DNA of 33,480 nucleotides from Acidiphilium rubrum (GCF_900156265.1 NZ_FTNE01000028.1:1-33480), one strand, 5' to 3'; shown: positions 1-7,559, counted from the stretch's first letter. Numbers and translations are program-made. The notes: generated from the sequence alone by a model not told the origin.

Positions 1-1
1 C

Positions 2-151
2 CAGTTCGATACCTTGCGGCTACGCCTGATCAAACTCGCCGTCCAGGTCGAGACATTGAAGAAATCAATTCGCCTGCATCTGCCGCGATCGATGCCGGAT
101 CAGGTCATTCTCCGCTACGCTCTGGCCAGACTGCCCAGGTTACTGGTCTGA
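2..151 (+). CDS. IS1380-family transposase, C-terminal fragment (runs off the left edge)
   Basis: An open frame enters from the left edge and stops with TGA at 149-151, giving 49 residues. It contains FDTLRLRLIKLAVQVETLKK followed by an IRLHLP segment and a Leu/Arg-rich end. That wording matches what I remember of the C-terminus of IS1380-family DDE transposases (FATLRLRLIKIAARV..LKT.IRI.LP). The DDE catalytic core lies outside the window, so intactness cannot be judged. I could not identify the terminal inverted repeat of the IS in 152-320. The fragment sits about 290 bp upstream of ispF, so the insertion lies directly in front of a core gene. Family assignment is from pattern memory. Confidence 0.6.
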   Translation, partial: QFDTLRLRLIKLAVQVETLKKSIRLHLPRSMPDQVILRYALARLPRLLV

Positions 152-334
152 GCCCAGGGGCGGTTGCCCCGACCGGTCCCGATCTCATCCAACTCCAGCG
201 CCGACACATCGCCAAGCTCATCAAAACCAGCCCAGAGCGGCCGGTGAGTCGTCACGCGCCCACGACGTCAGGTTGCATAGCTAATTGTAGAAGAATTGAA
301 TGAAACGCCCTCATGAATAAATGCGGCTAGCCCA

Positions 335-388
335 ATCCTTGACACGCAATGTCCCCGATCCCCAACCGCCCCCATCCTTGACGCGCAA
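335..388 (+). repeat. Two direct copies of a 15-nt box, 39 bp apart, upstream of ispF
   Basis: ATCCTTGACACGCAA at 335-349 recurs as ATCCTTGACGCGCAA at 374-388, with C-rich spacers. The first copy holds a perfect -35-like TTGACA (339-344) but no convincing -10 follows at 16-18 nt. The frame is open through this stretch into ispF, but the encoded peptide is Pro/Arg-rich and looks non-coding. Confidence 0.5.
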
Positions 389-440
389 CCCCCCAATCGC
401 CAAACCCCGCCCAAACCCGCCTCACCGGAGACCCAACCGC

Positions 441-956
441 ATGGACCTGAAAACCCTCATCGCCGCCGGCGCCATCCCCCGCATCGGCACCGGCTTCGAC
501 GTTCACGCCCTCACCGAAGGCCGCAAACTCATCCTCTGCGGCATCGAAATCCCCCACACCCACGGCCTCAGCGGCCACTCGGACGCCGACGTCGCCATCC
601 ACGCCCTCTGCGACGCCATCTACGGCGCCCTCGCCGAAGGCGACATCGGCCGCCACTTCCCCCCCAGCGAAGCCACCTGGAAAAACGCCGACAGCGCCCA
701 CTTCCTCCGCCACGCCGCCCAACTCGTGGCATCCAAAGGCGCCGCCATCACCAACGCCGATATCACCATCATCTGCGAACACCCCAAAATCACCCCCCAC
801 GCCCAAACCATGCGCACCCGCCTCGCAGACCTGCTGGAAATCCCCATCACCCGCATCTCCGTCAAAGCCACCACCACCGAAAAACTAGGCTTCCCCGGCC
901 GAAACGAAGGCATCGCCGCCCAGGCCACCGTATGCGTGCTCGTGCCCGCGGAGTAA
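441..956 (+). CDS. ispF: 2-C-methyl-D-erythritol 2,4-cyclodiphosphate synthase
   Basis: IspF converts 4-diphosphocytidyl-methylerythritol 2-phosphate to methylerythritol 2,4-cyclodiphosphate and CMP in the cytosolic MEP isoprenoid pathway. The 171-residue product is the usual length for a monofunctional IspF. The metal-binding DVH motif is at residues 20-22 (D20, H22), and the third ligand H54 has the same 34-residue spacing from the first Asp as in E. coli (D8/H10/H42). GHSDAD at 45-50 carries the conserved active-site His. The C-terminus has [20 protein letters not shown], a family hallmark. I chose ATG 441 because GGAG lies at 427-430 and because the in-frame extension back to 321 is low-complexity Pro/Arg. 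Many alphaproteobacteria carry a fused IspDF. Here no IspD domain precedes, and an IS remnant lies just upstream, so loss of an IspD part is possible but unproven. Confidence 0.95.
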   Translation: MDLKTLIAAGAIPRIGTGFDVHALTEGRKLILCGIEIPHTHGLSGHSDADVAIHALCDAIYGALAEGDIGRHFPPSEATWKNADSAHFLRHAAQLVASKGAAITNADITIICEHPKITPHAQTMRTRLADLLEIPITRISVKATTTEKLGFPGRNEGIAAQATVCVLVPAE

Positions 957-1321
957 GGAAGAAAGCAGTTCTTTTTTGCAAAAAAGAACCAAAAAACTCT
1001 TATTAAAACATACAAGGCATCGACGCAGCGTTATCTGAATAATCCCTATCAGGAAAATTAATACGGAAACTAAAAAAAGTCTGACATTCACCCATGCCGT
1101 GCAAACACTTTCCGTCGACTGACAGAGTTTAGACGCTTTGCCATTCAATATGATCGGATCGAGGTCAATTTGGTCGGATCAACCTATGGGGCGACCAACC
1201 GTCGTCCGATGGCTTTCAGGACTCGGAACCCCTTCTATCAAGCCTGCCGCATTGCAGAGATTGAGGTGACAAAGTATGGATGCATGGCGCATTATAGTAA
1301 AAACCGTCAAGGGAACCTTGG
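957..1321. other. 365-bp intergenic stretch between ispF and the AIPR gene
   Basis: This holds the palindromic element at 967-996, then about 320 bp of clearly lower GC than the flanks, marking the left edge of a probable transferred segment. A -10-like TATAGT is at 1293-1298 without a good -35 at the proper distance. No convincing ORF is seen. AAGGGA at about 1309-1314 serves as ribosome-binding site for the next gene. Confidence 0.5.
967..996 (+). repeat. Palindromic element R1 (stem then A-tract tail)
   Basis: GTTCTTTTTT (968-977), GC, AAAAAAGAAC (980-989), then CAAAAAACT. It starts 10 nt after the ispF stop. Compared with the other five copies, the C-G pair four positions up the stem is swapped to G-C on both arms (968/989), so pairing is kept. 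The A tail points right, toward the AIPR gene. Confidence 0.85.
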
Positions 1322-2995
1322 ATGATCGACGTCAGATATCCGAAGATTTTGGATTTGTTCGCGCAGCACCGTGCGGCGGGGAGGACCGATAGCGTCTCGT
1401 TCCTCATCTGGTATCTTGAAAATTATTACAGATTAGATCCAATAGAAGCCGTCGACGCCGTTTGCGATCAACCGGGCGATAAGGGCGTCGATGGGATTTT
1501 CGTCAATGACAACAATCAAACTATCACAATATTTCAGTCTAGACTGCGCCAGAATCCCACACTAACCGTAGGTGATACTGGACTTAAGGAGTTCGCTGGA
1601 ACGCTGGCTCAATTCGAGACAGCAGCAAAGGTTGAAGCACTAATCGCGGCAGCCGGTACTGCCCAGGTGGCCGCGCTCGCTCGAAGACTCGATTTAGTCA
1701 ATAAGATCTCCACACACGAACTTCGTGGTGAATTTGTCTCAAACGCCGACCTGGATGCGAACGGCGAGGCCTTCCTAGCGGGAATGCCGCGTATCGCGTT
1801 TGTAGGAAAAACAACCCTGGTAACCTCCTACATTTCCGAATCGCGATCGATACCGCCGCATGCGCAAAGGACTTTCGACATTGGAGGCTTTGTAGCTACT
1901 GAATATGTAGTCGATGCAGACAAAAAAGCGCTAATAGCACCCGTAAAGGCTTCGGAATTGGTAGCGCTGGACGGTATCGCTGACCAGTCGGTCTTCGCCT
2001 TCAACGTGCGCGGGCCGCTTGGCAAGACGGGCGTCAATAAGGATATAGTAACCAGCATCGAAGACGTGCAATCTCACAAGCTGTTCCCCCTCTTCCATAA
2101 CGGCGTCACCGTTATATCGAAGGAACTGGAAGCAACTCCTGAATCCATCTCGATAACTGACTATTTCGTTGTTAACGGCTGCCAGAGCCTGACGGCACTC
2201 TATAGCAATCGAAACAAACTGAGCCCAGATCTCAGGATACTTGCGAAGTTTATTAAGATGGATCCGGATTCAGAGCTGGCTCATAAGATAACTAGTTTTT
2301 CGAACAATCAAAATGGCGTGAAACCACGAGACTTCAAATCAAACCATCCAATACAAATACGACTAAAGAACGAATTTATAAAATACTACGGCGGACAGTA
2401 TGTATTTGAGATTAAGCGTGGCGAGGTAGCAGAGTCAGGAATCACTATTTCGAATGAAGATGCCGGCTTATATTTGCGAGCCTTTGACCTTAAGGAGCCT
2501 TGGACAACGCATCGCAAATCCGAAGTTCTAGACGACCGCCATGCGGATTTGTTTGGGCGTCCGGAGGTAACCGCCGATAGAATTGTGCTATGTCACGTCA
2601 TTACTAATGAAATCAACAACGCACTTCCACAGCTCGAAAACCAACTGATCGCGCGTTACGTGTTAATCCGCTATTTAATGCTATACATCGTCAGAGAGGT
2701 GATGGATCATGATGCTGTGGGGAAGGAGATGATTCAAACTCCGGCGATTTTTGTTCGCGATATTGAAACGCGGAAAAGAACGGCGACTTGTGTACGAACT
2801 ATTGTGAGCGATCTAATTATTGATTTCAACGGCGATTTGGCTGATGTAGGTGAGGATTTCGATTATCGTGATAGTCTGCGTGACAGCAAATGGGTTATTG
2901 ATCTCCGCAAAAAAATGGTTGCGGGTTACCTAAAACAAGTTCAGCGTGGACGCATCGATTCGCTGAGCCAAGAGTGGACGAAATCTGTGCAGTAG
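1322..2995 (+). CDS. AIPR-family protein (abortive infection phage resistance)
   Basis: The 557-residue product carries AIPR landmarks in order: FHNGVTV, then VNGCQSLTAL, then SFSNNQNGVKPRDFKSNH. These correspond to the family pattern NNG, VNGGQT, and S.QN.VK..D...N. AIPR proteins are associated with phage defence, often as single genes or in defence islands. The N-terminus has GDKGVDGIFV (52-61) and IFQSR (70-74), resembling the D...QxK core of Mrr/PD-(D/E)xK nuclease-like domains, but with Arg where Lys is usual. ATG 1322 is preceded by AAGGGA. Base composition differs sharply from neighbours: 2281-2340 has 21 G+C in 60, and codons are AT-ending, so recent horizontal acquisition is likely. 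No partner gene is adjacent and the product looks full length. Family call is good; mechanism is unknown. Confidence 0.85.
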   Translation: MIDVRYPKILDLFAQHRAAGRTDSVSFLIWYLENYYRLDPIEAVDAVCDQPGDKGVDGIFVNDNNQTITIFQSRLRQNPTLTVGDTGLKEFAGTLAQFETAAKVEALIAAAGTAQVAALARRLDLVNKISTHELRGEFVSNADLDANGEAFLAGMPRIAFVGKTTLVTSYISESRSIPPHAQRTFDIGGFVATEYVVDADKKALIAPVKASELVALDGIADQSVFAFNVRGPLGKTGVNKDIVTSIEDVQSHKLFPLFHNGVTVISKELEATPESISITDYFVVNGCQSLTALYSNRNKLSPDLRILAKFIKMDPDSELAHKITSFSNNQNGVKPRDFKSNHPIQIRLKNEFIKYYGGQYVFEIKRGEVAESGITISNEDAGLYLRAFDLKEPWTTHRKSEVLDDRHADLFGRPEVTADRIVLCHVITNEINNALPQLENQLIARYVLIRYLMLYIVREVMDHDAVGKEMIQTPAIFVRDIETRKRTATCVRTIVSDLIIDFNGDLADVGEDFDYRDSLRDSKWVIDLRKKMVAGYLKQVQRGRIDSLSQEWTKSVQ

Positions 2996-3005
2996 CAAGC
3001 TGTAG

Positions 3006-3031
3006 GGTGGGGTGCTCTTCCGCACCCCACC
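3006..3031 (+). terminator. GC-rich hairpin after the AIPR gene
   Basis: GGTGGGGTGC (3006-3015), loop TCTTCC, GCACCCCACC (3022-3031): a perfect 10-bp stem starting 10 nt after the AIPR stop. No T-run follows, so it is either a weak or factor-assisted terminator or a dispersed repeat of the GTAGGGTGGG type. Confidence 0.55.
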
Positions 3032-3085
3032 AGTCTATCCGCCCCACCGATGGACGAAACTACGATGGACATCCCTTGATAACCA

Positions 3086-3119
3086 AAAGTTTTTTGCTTC
3101 TTTTTTACAAAAAAGAAGC
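3086..3119 (-). repeat. Palindromic element R2 (reverse orientation)
   Basis: AAAAGTTTTTT, then GCTTCTTTTTT (3096-3106), AC, AAAAAAGAAGC (3109-3119): an 11-bp stem with 2-nt loop. Read on the minus strand it has the same stem-then-A-tail order as R1, so R1 and R2 point their tails at each other across the AIPR gene. Confidence 0.9.
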
Positions 3120-3233
3120 TCTTCCTTCACCGAACTCCTCGCATCCATCCCAAACCGCCCAACAACCGGCCTCGCCCAAACGCGCTCACGTTAACCGGTA
3201 ACTGCCGCACTGCCAGATCGCAATCGGGCGCTT

Positions 3234-3389
3234 TCAACGCGGAATCCGATCGATGTAATCGGCCATATCCAAGCCTAATCGTGCCCGTACCTGATCGAGG
3301 CTCAGTCAGAAAAGCCGGAACAGGAACGGCTCACCGTCGCCGAACGGCAATGTTTCATAGTGGTGCCAGGCCTCGTCCGGCCAGCCGCC
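3234..3389 (-). pseudogene. Detached C-terminal part of the 3390-4031 gene, after in-frame TGA codons
   Basis: Downstream of the TGA at 3390-3392 the same frame stays protein-like: GGWPDEAWHHYETLPFGDGE, then FLFRLF, a second TGA at 3306-3308, then LSLDQVRARLGLDMADYIDR and IPR, ending at a third TGA (3234-3236). Each break would be a sense codon by one change (TGG or CGA). The repeated CTGACTGAG around the second TGA suggests a small duplication instead. I read this as decay of one longer gene. Chance openness in GC-rich DNA is the alternative. Confidence 0.5.
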
Positions 3390-4031
3390 TCATGCCACCC
3401 CGCGTCGCGTCCAGGTCACAAAACCTTCCCCATCATAGGCAACAGCTTGCAATGCCACCACGTCCTCAAGACAGCGCATGACCGCCTCAGGCGACAGTTC
3501 GCCCCCTCGTTCCAGCGCCACCCTGGGCCGGCACAACACTGCCAGCCCGTGCCAGATGTAATTGCTCCATGCCAGCGCCGATCCAATATCATGTGCGGGT
3601 GAGTCATGACCGAGCCGATAGAGTACATCCTCCCCAAGACGCGTCGCGAAACCAACCGCAGCAAGTGGCGCATCGTTTGGCCGTGCGGCCGCATCGTCGA
3701 TCAGACAAACCGCGTTTGGATCAGATTGCAGAAATCCGAAAATCTCCGCCGTCTGTCGCTCACGCAGCGTAGCAACCGGCAGAAGCCCACCATTCACCGG
3801 CACGCTCCGATTGCGATTGGCCAGAAGCAGATCACCCTCATCGAACTGATAGGCGCGATCCGTTCGGGTTTCACGCGGCAGCAACGTCGAACAATCACCC
3901 CCAGCCAAATCGACGGTCGATCGGATCAGGCGGCAAAATTGACTGCCGAGCGCAAGCTGCGCCTCGAAATAAGCAACACCCCGCCCATCCAGCCGAACCC
4001 AGTCCAGATGTTCAACGACGTCCGCAATCAT
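3390..4031 (-). CDS. Hypothetical protein, probably C-terminally truncated
   Basis: I do not recognise the family. The 213-residue product is soluble, with no signal peptide or membrane segment. It starts at ATG 4031, preceded on the minus strand by GGAG with 8-nt spacing. The central part has NGGLLPVATLRER and the C-terminal part a Trp/Tyr stretch (SNYIWHGLAVLCRPR). It ends in TWTRRGVA at a TGA, after which coding-like sequence continues in the same frame. It is divergent from the PAAR gene with 96 bp between the starts, so the two may share a control region and a role in the effector locus, such as an accessory or adaptor. That role is inference only. The apparent nonsense break suggests it is no longer fully functional. 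Confidence 0.6.
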   Translation of the reverse strand: MIADVVEHLDWVRLDGRGVAYFEAQLALGSQFCRLIRSTVDLAGGDCSTLLPRETRTDRAYQFDEGDLLLANRNRSVPVNGGLLPVATLRERQTAEIFGFLQSDPNAVCLIDDAAARPNDAPLAAVGFATRLGEDVLYRLGHDSPAHDIGSALAWSNYIWHGLAVLCRPRVALERGGELSPEAVMRCLEDVVALQAVAYDGEGFVTWTRRGVA

Positions 4032-4127
4032 GCTTTCAGCTCCATGGGTCCGCCACCAGACCCTTCCTCGGAATGATCATAACCACCTCTCTTGACGCCG
4101 CCGCCCATTCACCGCCTAACTCCAGAC

Positions 4128-4961
4128 ATGTCCGGCCAACAACCCGCCGCCCGCGCGACTGACATGCACACCTGCCCCCAGGTGACCGGAATCGTACCGC
4201 ACGTCGGCGGCCCGGTCATCATGGGCTCGCCCAACGTCCTGATCGGCAACCTTCCTGCCGCCCGCGTCGGCGATCCGGTCACCTGCGTCGGCCCGCCCGA
4301 CACCATACTGATGGGTTCCCCCACCGTCCTGATCAACGGCCGCCCCGCCGCACGCATGGGCGACCCCACCACCCACGGCGGCATCATCGTCGGAGGTCTA
4401 CCCACAGTCCTGATCGGCATGGGCAGCGCCGCCCCAGCCGTCGTCCTCGCCGCCGACACCACCACGCCACGCGCCCCACTCACCCGCGAACAAGTCTTCC
4501 GTCGCCTGCAGGACCACACCACCAACGCGGCCCGCGAGGTCGATGAGGCGGGCGACAAAGCTTTTACGCCCCGGCAGTTGGCGGCGATCAAAAACAATCC
4601 GAATCTACGGCCGGCAATGCGTGGCAATCAGATTGATAAGCGAGCAAGACAACGAGTAGACGACGACCCAGGCTTCGACAAAAGAATTACAGGGAAGCCG
4701 AACAAAGGGCCGGATTTCATCGATAAGGAAACGGGTGACCAGTACGATATGACAACCAAGGGTCAGTTGCAGGCCCACAGGTTGAAATATGGCGACGATC
4801 TGATGCACCTCGACACAAGCGGCAAAACAATCGATCCGCAGCCAACGATGCCCCCGCCCAAAATCGCCCCCGCATCACCCCAGGCCCCACCCTCTACCGG
4901 CCCGATCATGCCGGAAGACCCCGACCTCCCGCTCTTCGACGACATCCTACCCTTACCCTGA
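4128..4961 (+). CDS. PAAR-domain protein with C-terminal toxin-like domain (probable T6SS effector)
   Basis: PAAR proteins cap the VgrG spike of type VI secretion systems and carry effectors. Residues 1-98 have three PAAR-type units (QQPAARATD, NLPAARVGD, GRPAARMGD) with repeated MGSP/VLI strands and Cys/His around them, typical of the metal-binding cone. After an Ala/Thr/Pro linker, residues about 119-232 form a separate polar domain with RGNQIDKRAR, GPDFIDKETGDQYDMTT and HRLKYGDD. That pattern resembles C-termini of polymorphic toxins with a restriction-endonuclease-like fold, though a canonical (D/E)xK is not evident. The last 40 residues are Pro-rich. ATG 4128 gives the usual short N-terminus before TDMHTCP; an upstream TTG at 4092 is less likely. 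No other T6SS gene is present, so it is an orphan here. Confidence 0.85.
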   Translation: MSGQQPAARATDMHTCPQVTGIVPHVGGPVIMGSPNVLIGNLPAARVGDPVTCVGPPDTILMGSPTVLINGRPAARMGDPTTHGGIIVGGLPTVLIGMGSAAPAVVLAADTTTPRAPLTREQVFRRLQDHTTNAAREVDEAGDKAFTPRQLAAIKNNPNLRPAMRGNQIDKRARQRVDDDPGFDKRITGKPNKGPDFIDKETGDQYDMTTKGQLQAHRLKYGDDLMHLDTSGKTIDPQPTMPPPKIAPASPQAPPSTGPIMPEDPDLPLFDDILPLP

Positions 4962-4967
4962 GCACCC

Positions 4968-5957
4968 ATGCCCCTGGCTCCAAACCGCCCTGCGAAACGC
5001 TACACCGCCAAACAATTCACCGAATGGCGCGCCCGCTGGTCCGGCATCGAGCCTGACGCTTCCCTGCGCAGCCCCCCATTCGGCTCTACCGAAGACGGCC
5101 TGCTCGATTTCCGCGGCTTCACGCTGAACGACCCAAATGCGCCGCGCATGCGATCCCTGAAGCACGCACAATTCAAATCATGCGACTTCACGGCCGCCTC
5201 CCTCGCCGAAACCATCAGCGAACACGGCTCGTTCGATACCTGCACCTTCGACTACACCGACCTCAATAATTTCGCTGATAAAGGCAACCTCTTCCAGAAC
5301 TGCCGGTTTTATCGGGGCGAATGGCAGGTCGGCAGCATCGGTACGTCCTGGAACACCGCCACCCGCGGCGAATACCAATCCCGCTACATCAACTGCCATT
5401 TCGAAAACATCAAACTCACCAAAACAACCATCGGCGATCCTCAATTCATCGATTGCAGCTTCGTGTTCAAAAAACTCAGCGGCATCGATTTCGGCTGTAG
5501 CGGCTTCATCGCCTGCCGCTTCATCGGTGCCTTCCAGGACCTCACCTTTCGCGGCGCCTACGAAAGCCGGGAAGACCGCGCCCGCAAAGCCACGCCGGAA
5601 TTCGCCGGCTTCACCGATGTCGATTTCACCCAAGCCGCCGTGCAGTGGTTCGATATGCGGGGCGGCTTTCGGTGCAAAGCCGTGCGAATGCCGGCCGACG
5701 GCAGCGCCTTCACCGCCGACCTGGCACGCCTCTGCGGCGACCGCGTCGCCCTGCTCGAACGAACGGGCGATCCCGCGTTGCACAAACTCGCGGCCCAATA
5801 TCTCGATATCTATTGCCGCTTCGCCGACGAACAGCCGATCCAAATCCTGTCCCGCTTCGACCTGATCGAAAGTGCGAAGAACAGCGGCGAAACCGATGCC
5901 TCTCTCCCCGACACCCTCTACACGATCCTTAAATCCACCTATGCTAAACCAACCTGA
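4968..5957 (+). CDS. Repeat-rich protein (F-x-x-C-x-F beta-helix type), candidate immunity protein
   Basis: The 329-residue product begins 6 nt after the PAAR stop, so the two are co-transcribed. It has at least six aromatic-x-x-Cys-x-Phe motifs (FKSCDF, FDTCTF, FQNCRF, YINCHF, FIDCSF, FIACRF) spaced 20-40 residues apart between residues about 65 and 185. This is like degenerate pentapeptide or right-handed beta-helix repeats. The C-terminal third is helical and non-repetitive (LHKLAAQYLDIYC). There is no signal peptide. Placement directly after an effector with a toxin-like tail fits a cognate cytoplasmic immunity protein; this is context inference, since I recognise no immunity family. A structural or DNA-mimic role, as for some pentapeptide proteins, is an alternative. 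Confidence 0.6.
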   Translation: MPLAPNRPAKRYTAKQFTEWRARWSGIEPDASLRSPPFGSTEDGLLDFRGFTLNDPNAPRMRSLKHAQFKSCDFTAASLAETISEHGSFDTCTFDYTDLNNFADKGNLFQNCRFYRGEWQVGSIGTSWNTATRGEYQSRYINCHFENIKLTKTTIGDPQFIDCSFVFKKLSGIDFGCSGFIACRFIGAFQDLTFRGAYESREDRARKATPEFAGFTDVDFTQAAVQWFDMRGGFRCKAVRMPADGSAFTADLARLCGDRVALLERTGDPALHKLAAQYLDIYCRFADEQPIQILSRFDLIESAKNSGETDASLPDTLYTILKSTYAKPT

Positions 5958-6058
5958 CGCCCAGCCCCCGCAAGATCGCGCCAACGCGCCCCATAACCGT
6001 TTCCAAAACTAACTTTTTCTCTTTCCCACCCCCCACCGATCATGGTTTACCCATACCC

Positions 6059-6739
6059 ATGATCTCGAACGCGCCCTTCATGCCCGCCGACCCGTCCGAG
6101 CGCTTCGCGGTGATCTTCCGCGCCCTGCAACGCTCCGTGGCCGACAACGGCTACCGGCTGAAAATCCACGACCCCCTCCTCGTCCTGATCTGGAACTACC
6201 TCAGCCGCCAGATCGCCCGCTTCGCCAAAATCGCCGCCAAACCCCCGCAAACCCCGCGCGCTCCCTCAACGGTCGAGCGCAAACCCACCACCAAACCCAA
6301 ACCTGCCCTAACCCTGCCGCGCGGCTTCGCCTGGCTCATCCGCCTGCTGCCCAACGGCCCAGCCGCCCCCATCGTCGCCGGTGCCAACGCCCGCCTCGAA
6401 CTCCAGCACTTCATGGAAGACCCCATCCTCCAGGCCCTCCTCGCCACCCACCCCAGCCTCGGCCGCATCCTCCGCCCGCTCCACACCATGCTCGGCCTGC
6501 GCTACCCACAAATCATCAAACGCCCCAAATCGACCAAGCCCCGGCCCAAGCGCCCCCGCAAACCAAAGCGCCAGCCGAGCTTCATGGACCAATACAAAAT
6601 CAACCCCGACGGCAGCATCGACTTCACGCCAGAACAACTCCACGAAATCCTCGGCCCGCCCCCACCGCCCGTGCCACCCTGGCACCAGCCGTTCGTGCCG
6701 TCCTTCAACGTCAAAAAACTCTGGCGGAAAGGACCGTGA
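6059..6739 (+). CDS. Conserved hypothetical basic, proline-rich protein, linked to palindromic repeats
   Basis: Function unknown. The 226-residue product has an N-terminal helical part with DPSERFAVIFRALQ and WNYLSRQIARF, a Lys/Pro/Thr linker, a middle part with GFAWLIRLLPNGPAAPIVAG and LGLRYPQII, a strongly basic stretch (RPKSTKPRPKRPRKPKRQ), and a C-terminus ending in PPPPPVPPW and NVKKLWRKGP. It has no signal peptide and no HUH, DDE or recombinase motif that I can see. The last 35 residues are encoded identically, with only synonymous differences, at the right edge of the window on the other strand, so it belongs to a multicopy family. ATG 6059 is used; ATG 6080 (MPADPSERF) is an alternative. 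The palindromic pair R3/R4 follows 60 nt after the stop, in both copies. Confidence 0.65.
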   Translation: MISNAPFMPADPSERFAVIFRALQRSVADNGYRLKIHDPLLVLIWNYLSRQIARFAKIAAKPPQTPRAPSTVERKPTTKPKPALTLPRGFAWLIRLLPNGPAAPIVAGANARLELQHFMEDPILQALLATHPSLGRILRPLHTMLGLRYPQIIKRPKSTKPRPKRPRKPKRQPSFMDQYKINPDGSIDFTPEQLHEILGPPPPPVPPWHQPFVPSFNVKKLWRKGP

Positions 6740-6799
6740 TTTCGCACGTCCTATTCGTTACGATATCGTAACAAACAACACGAAAAGACAAGGGAAGCA

Positions 6800-6838
6800 C
6801 TTCTTTTTTGTGAACAAAAAAGAAGCAAAAAAAACTTT
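6800..6838 (+). repeat. Palindromic element R3
   Basis: CTTCTTTTTT (6800-6809), loop GTGAAC, AAAAAAGAAG (6816-6825), then CAAAAAAAACTTT. The A tail points right, into a 47-nt spacer (6839-6885) that contains GCCCGTGCC twice (6849-6857 and 6867-6875). Confidence 0.9.
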
Positions 6839-6885
6839 GGTAATTTGGGCCCGTGCCGGTTCAAATGCCCGTGCCCCAGGGTCGG

Positions 6886-6919
6886 AAAGTTTTTTGCTTC
6901 TTTTTTACAAAAAAGAAGC
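6886..6919 (-). repeat. Palindromic element R4 (reverse orientation)
   Basis: AAAGTTTTTT, GCTTCTTTTTT (6896-6906), AC, AAAAAAGAAGC (6909-6919). It is inverted relative to R3, tail facing the spacer, so R3 and R4 form one composite unit like a BIME of two REP sequences. It lies about 90 bp upstream of the peroxiredoxin start. Confidence 0.9.
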
Positions 6920-7007
6920 CTTCCCCTTCTACTCCAAAACCCCCTGGCGCGTCTCGAATCCCACCCCATGTCCCCCCAAACAACCGCGTCAACCACGGGA
7001 GCGCCCC

Positions 7008-7559
7008 ATGCCGAAATCCGCCGCCGCCATTTTGCTTGCCCTCGGCCTCGCCAGCACCGCGCCGGCCTACGCGGCACCGCTCGCCCCCGGCGCCACCGCC
7101 CCCGATTTCTCGGCCATCGCCACCATGGCCGGCAAGACCTTCCAGTTCAATCTGGACCAGGCGCTCAAATCCGGCCCCGTCGTGCTCTATTTCTACCCCG
7201 CCGCCTTCACCGCCGGCTGCACCATCGAGGCGCATGATTTCGCCACCGCCATGCCCGCCTTCCACGCCCTGCACGCCACCGTCATCGGCGTCTCGATGGA
7301 TGGCGTCGCCATCCTGAAAAAATTCTCGGTCAGCGACTGCCGCAGCCGCTTCCCCGTCGCCTCCGACAAATCCGGCGCCATCAGCCGCAGCTTCCACGCC
7401 GTCATGCCCGGCGACTCCCACTACGCGGACCGCATCAGCTACGTCATCGCCCCCAACCATAAAATCATCGCAACCTACCGCTCCGAAAACCCGGACCACC
7501 ACGTCGCCACAACCATGGCAGCGGTAAAAGCGTGGGACGCCAAACACCCGCCCGCCTGA
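7008..7559 (+). CDS. Secreted peroxiredoxin (AhpC/TSA, BCP-like)
   Basis: This thiol peroxidase reduces H2O2 and organic peroxides. The 183-residue product has a signal peptide (residues 1 to about 23, cleavage near AYA|AP), so it acts in the periplasm. The peroxidatic site is YFYPAAFTAGCTIEAHDF with Cys71 in the PxxxTxxC context, where Pro64, Thr68 and Cys71 are all present. A second Cys follows in VSDCRSRFPV and could resolve the sulfenate. The C-terminal part has YVIAPNHKII and a VKAWDAK end. ATG 7008 is chosen because GGGAG (about 6998-7002) precedes it and the signal peptide begins there; the frame is open much further upstream but is not coding-like. It stands as its own unit between the R3/R4 repeat and icd. 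Confidence 0.9.
   Translation: MPKSAAAILLALGLASTAPAYAAPLAPGATAPDFSAIATMAGKTFQFNLDQALKSGPVVLYFYPAAFTAGCTIEAHDFATAMPAFHALHATVIGVSMDGVAILKKFSVSDCRSRFPVASDKSGAISRSFHAVMPGDSHYADRISYVIAPNHKIIATYRSENPDHHVATTMAAVKAWDAKHPPA

Larger units (their letters stand above)
6632..6919 (+). repeat. Long inverted repeat, copy A (gene 3' end plus R3-spacer-R4)
   Basis: These 288 bases match the reverse complement of 33193-33480 with equal length. The 108 coding bases differ at 10 sites, all synonymous. The next 54 bases after the stop hold about 11 differences. The final 126 bases (R3, spacer, R4) differ at only 2. The match runs to the window edge and probably continues beyond it. Confidence 0.9.

Noticed and set aside
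339-367. TTGACA upstream of ispF as a -35 promoter box
   Set aside because: No acceptable -10 lies 16-18 nt downstream.
4092-4127. TTG start extending the PAAR protein by 12 residues
   Set aside because: PAAR proteins usually begin just before the first PAAR motif, and ATG 4128 gives that N-terminus.
6059-6739. REP-associated transposase (RAYT) identity for the repeat-linked ORF
   Set aside because: No HUH motif or catalytic Tyr context is visible, so only the layout, not the family, resembles RAYT.
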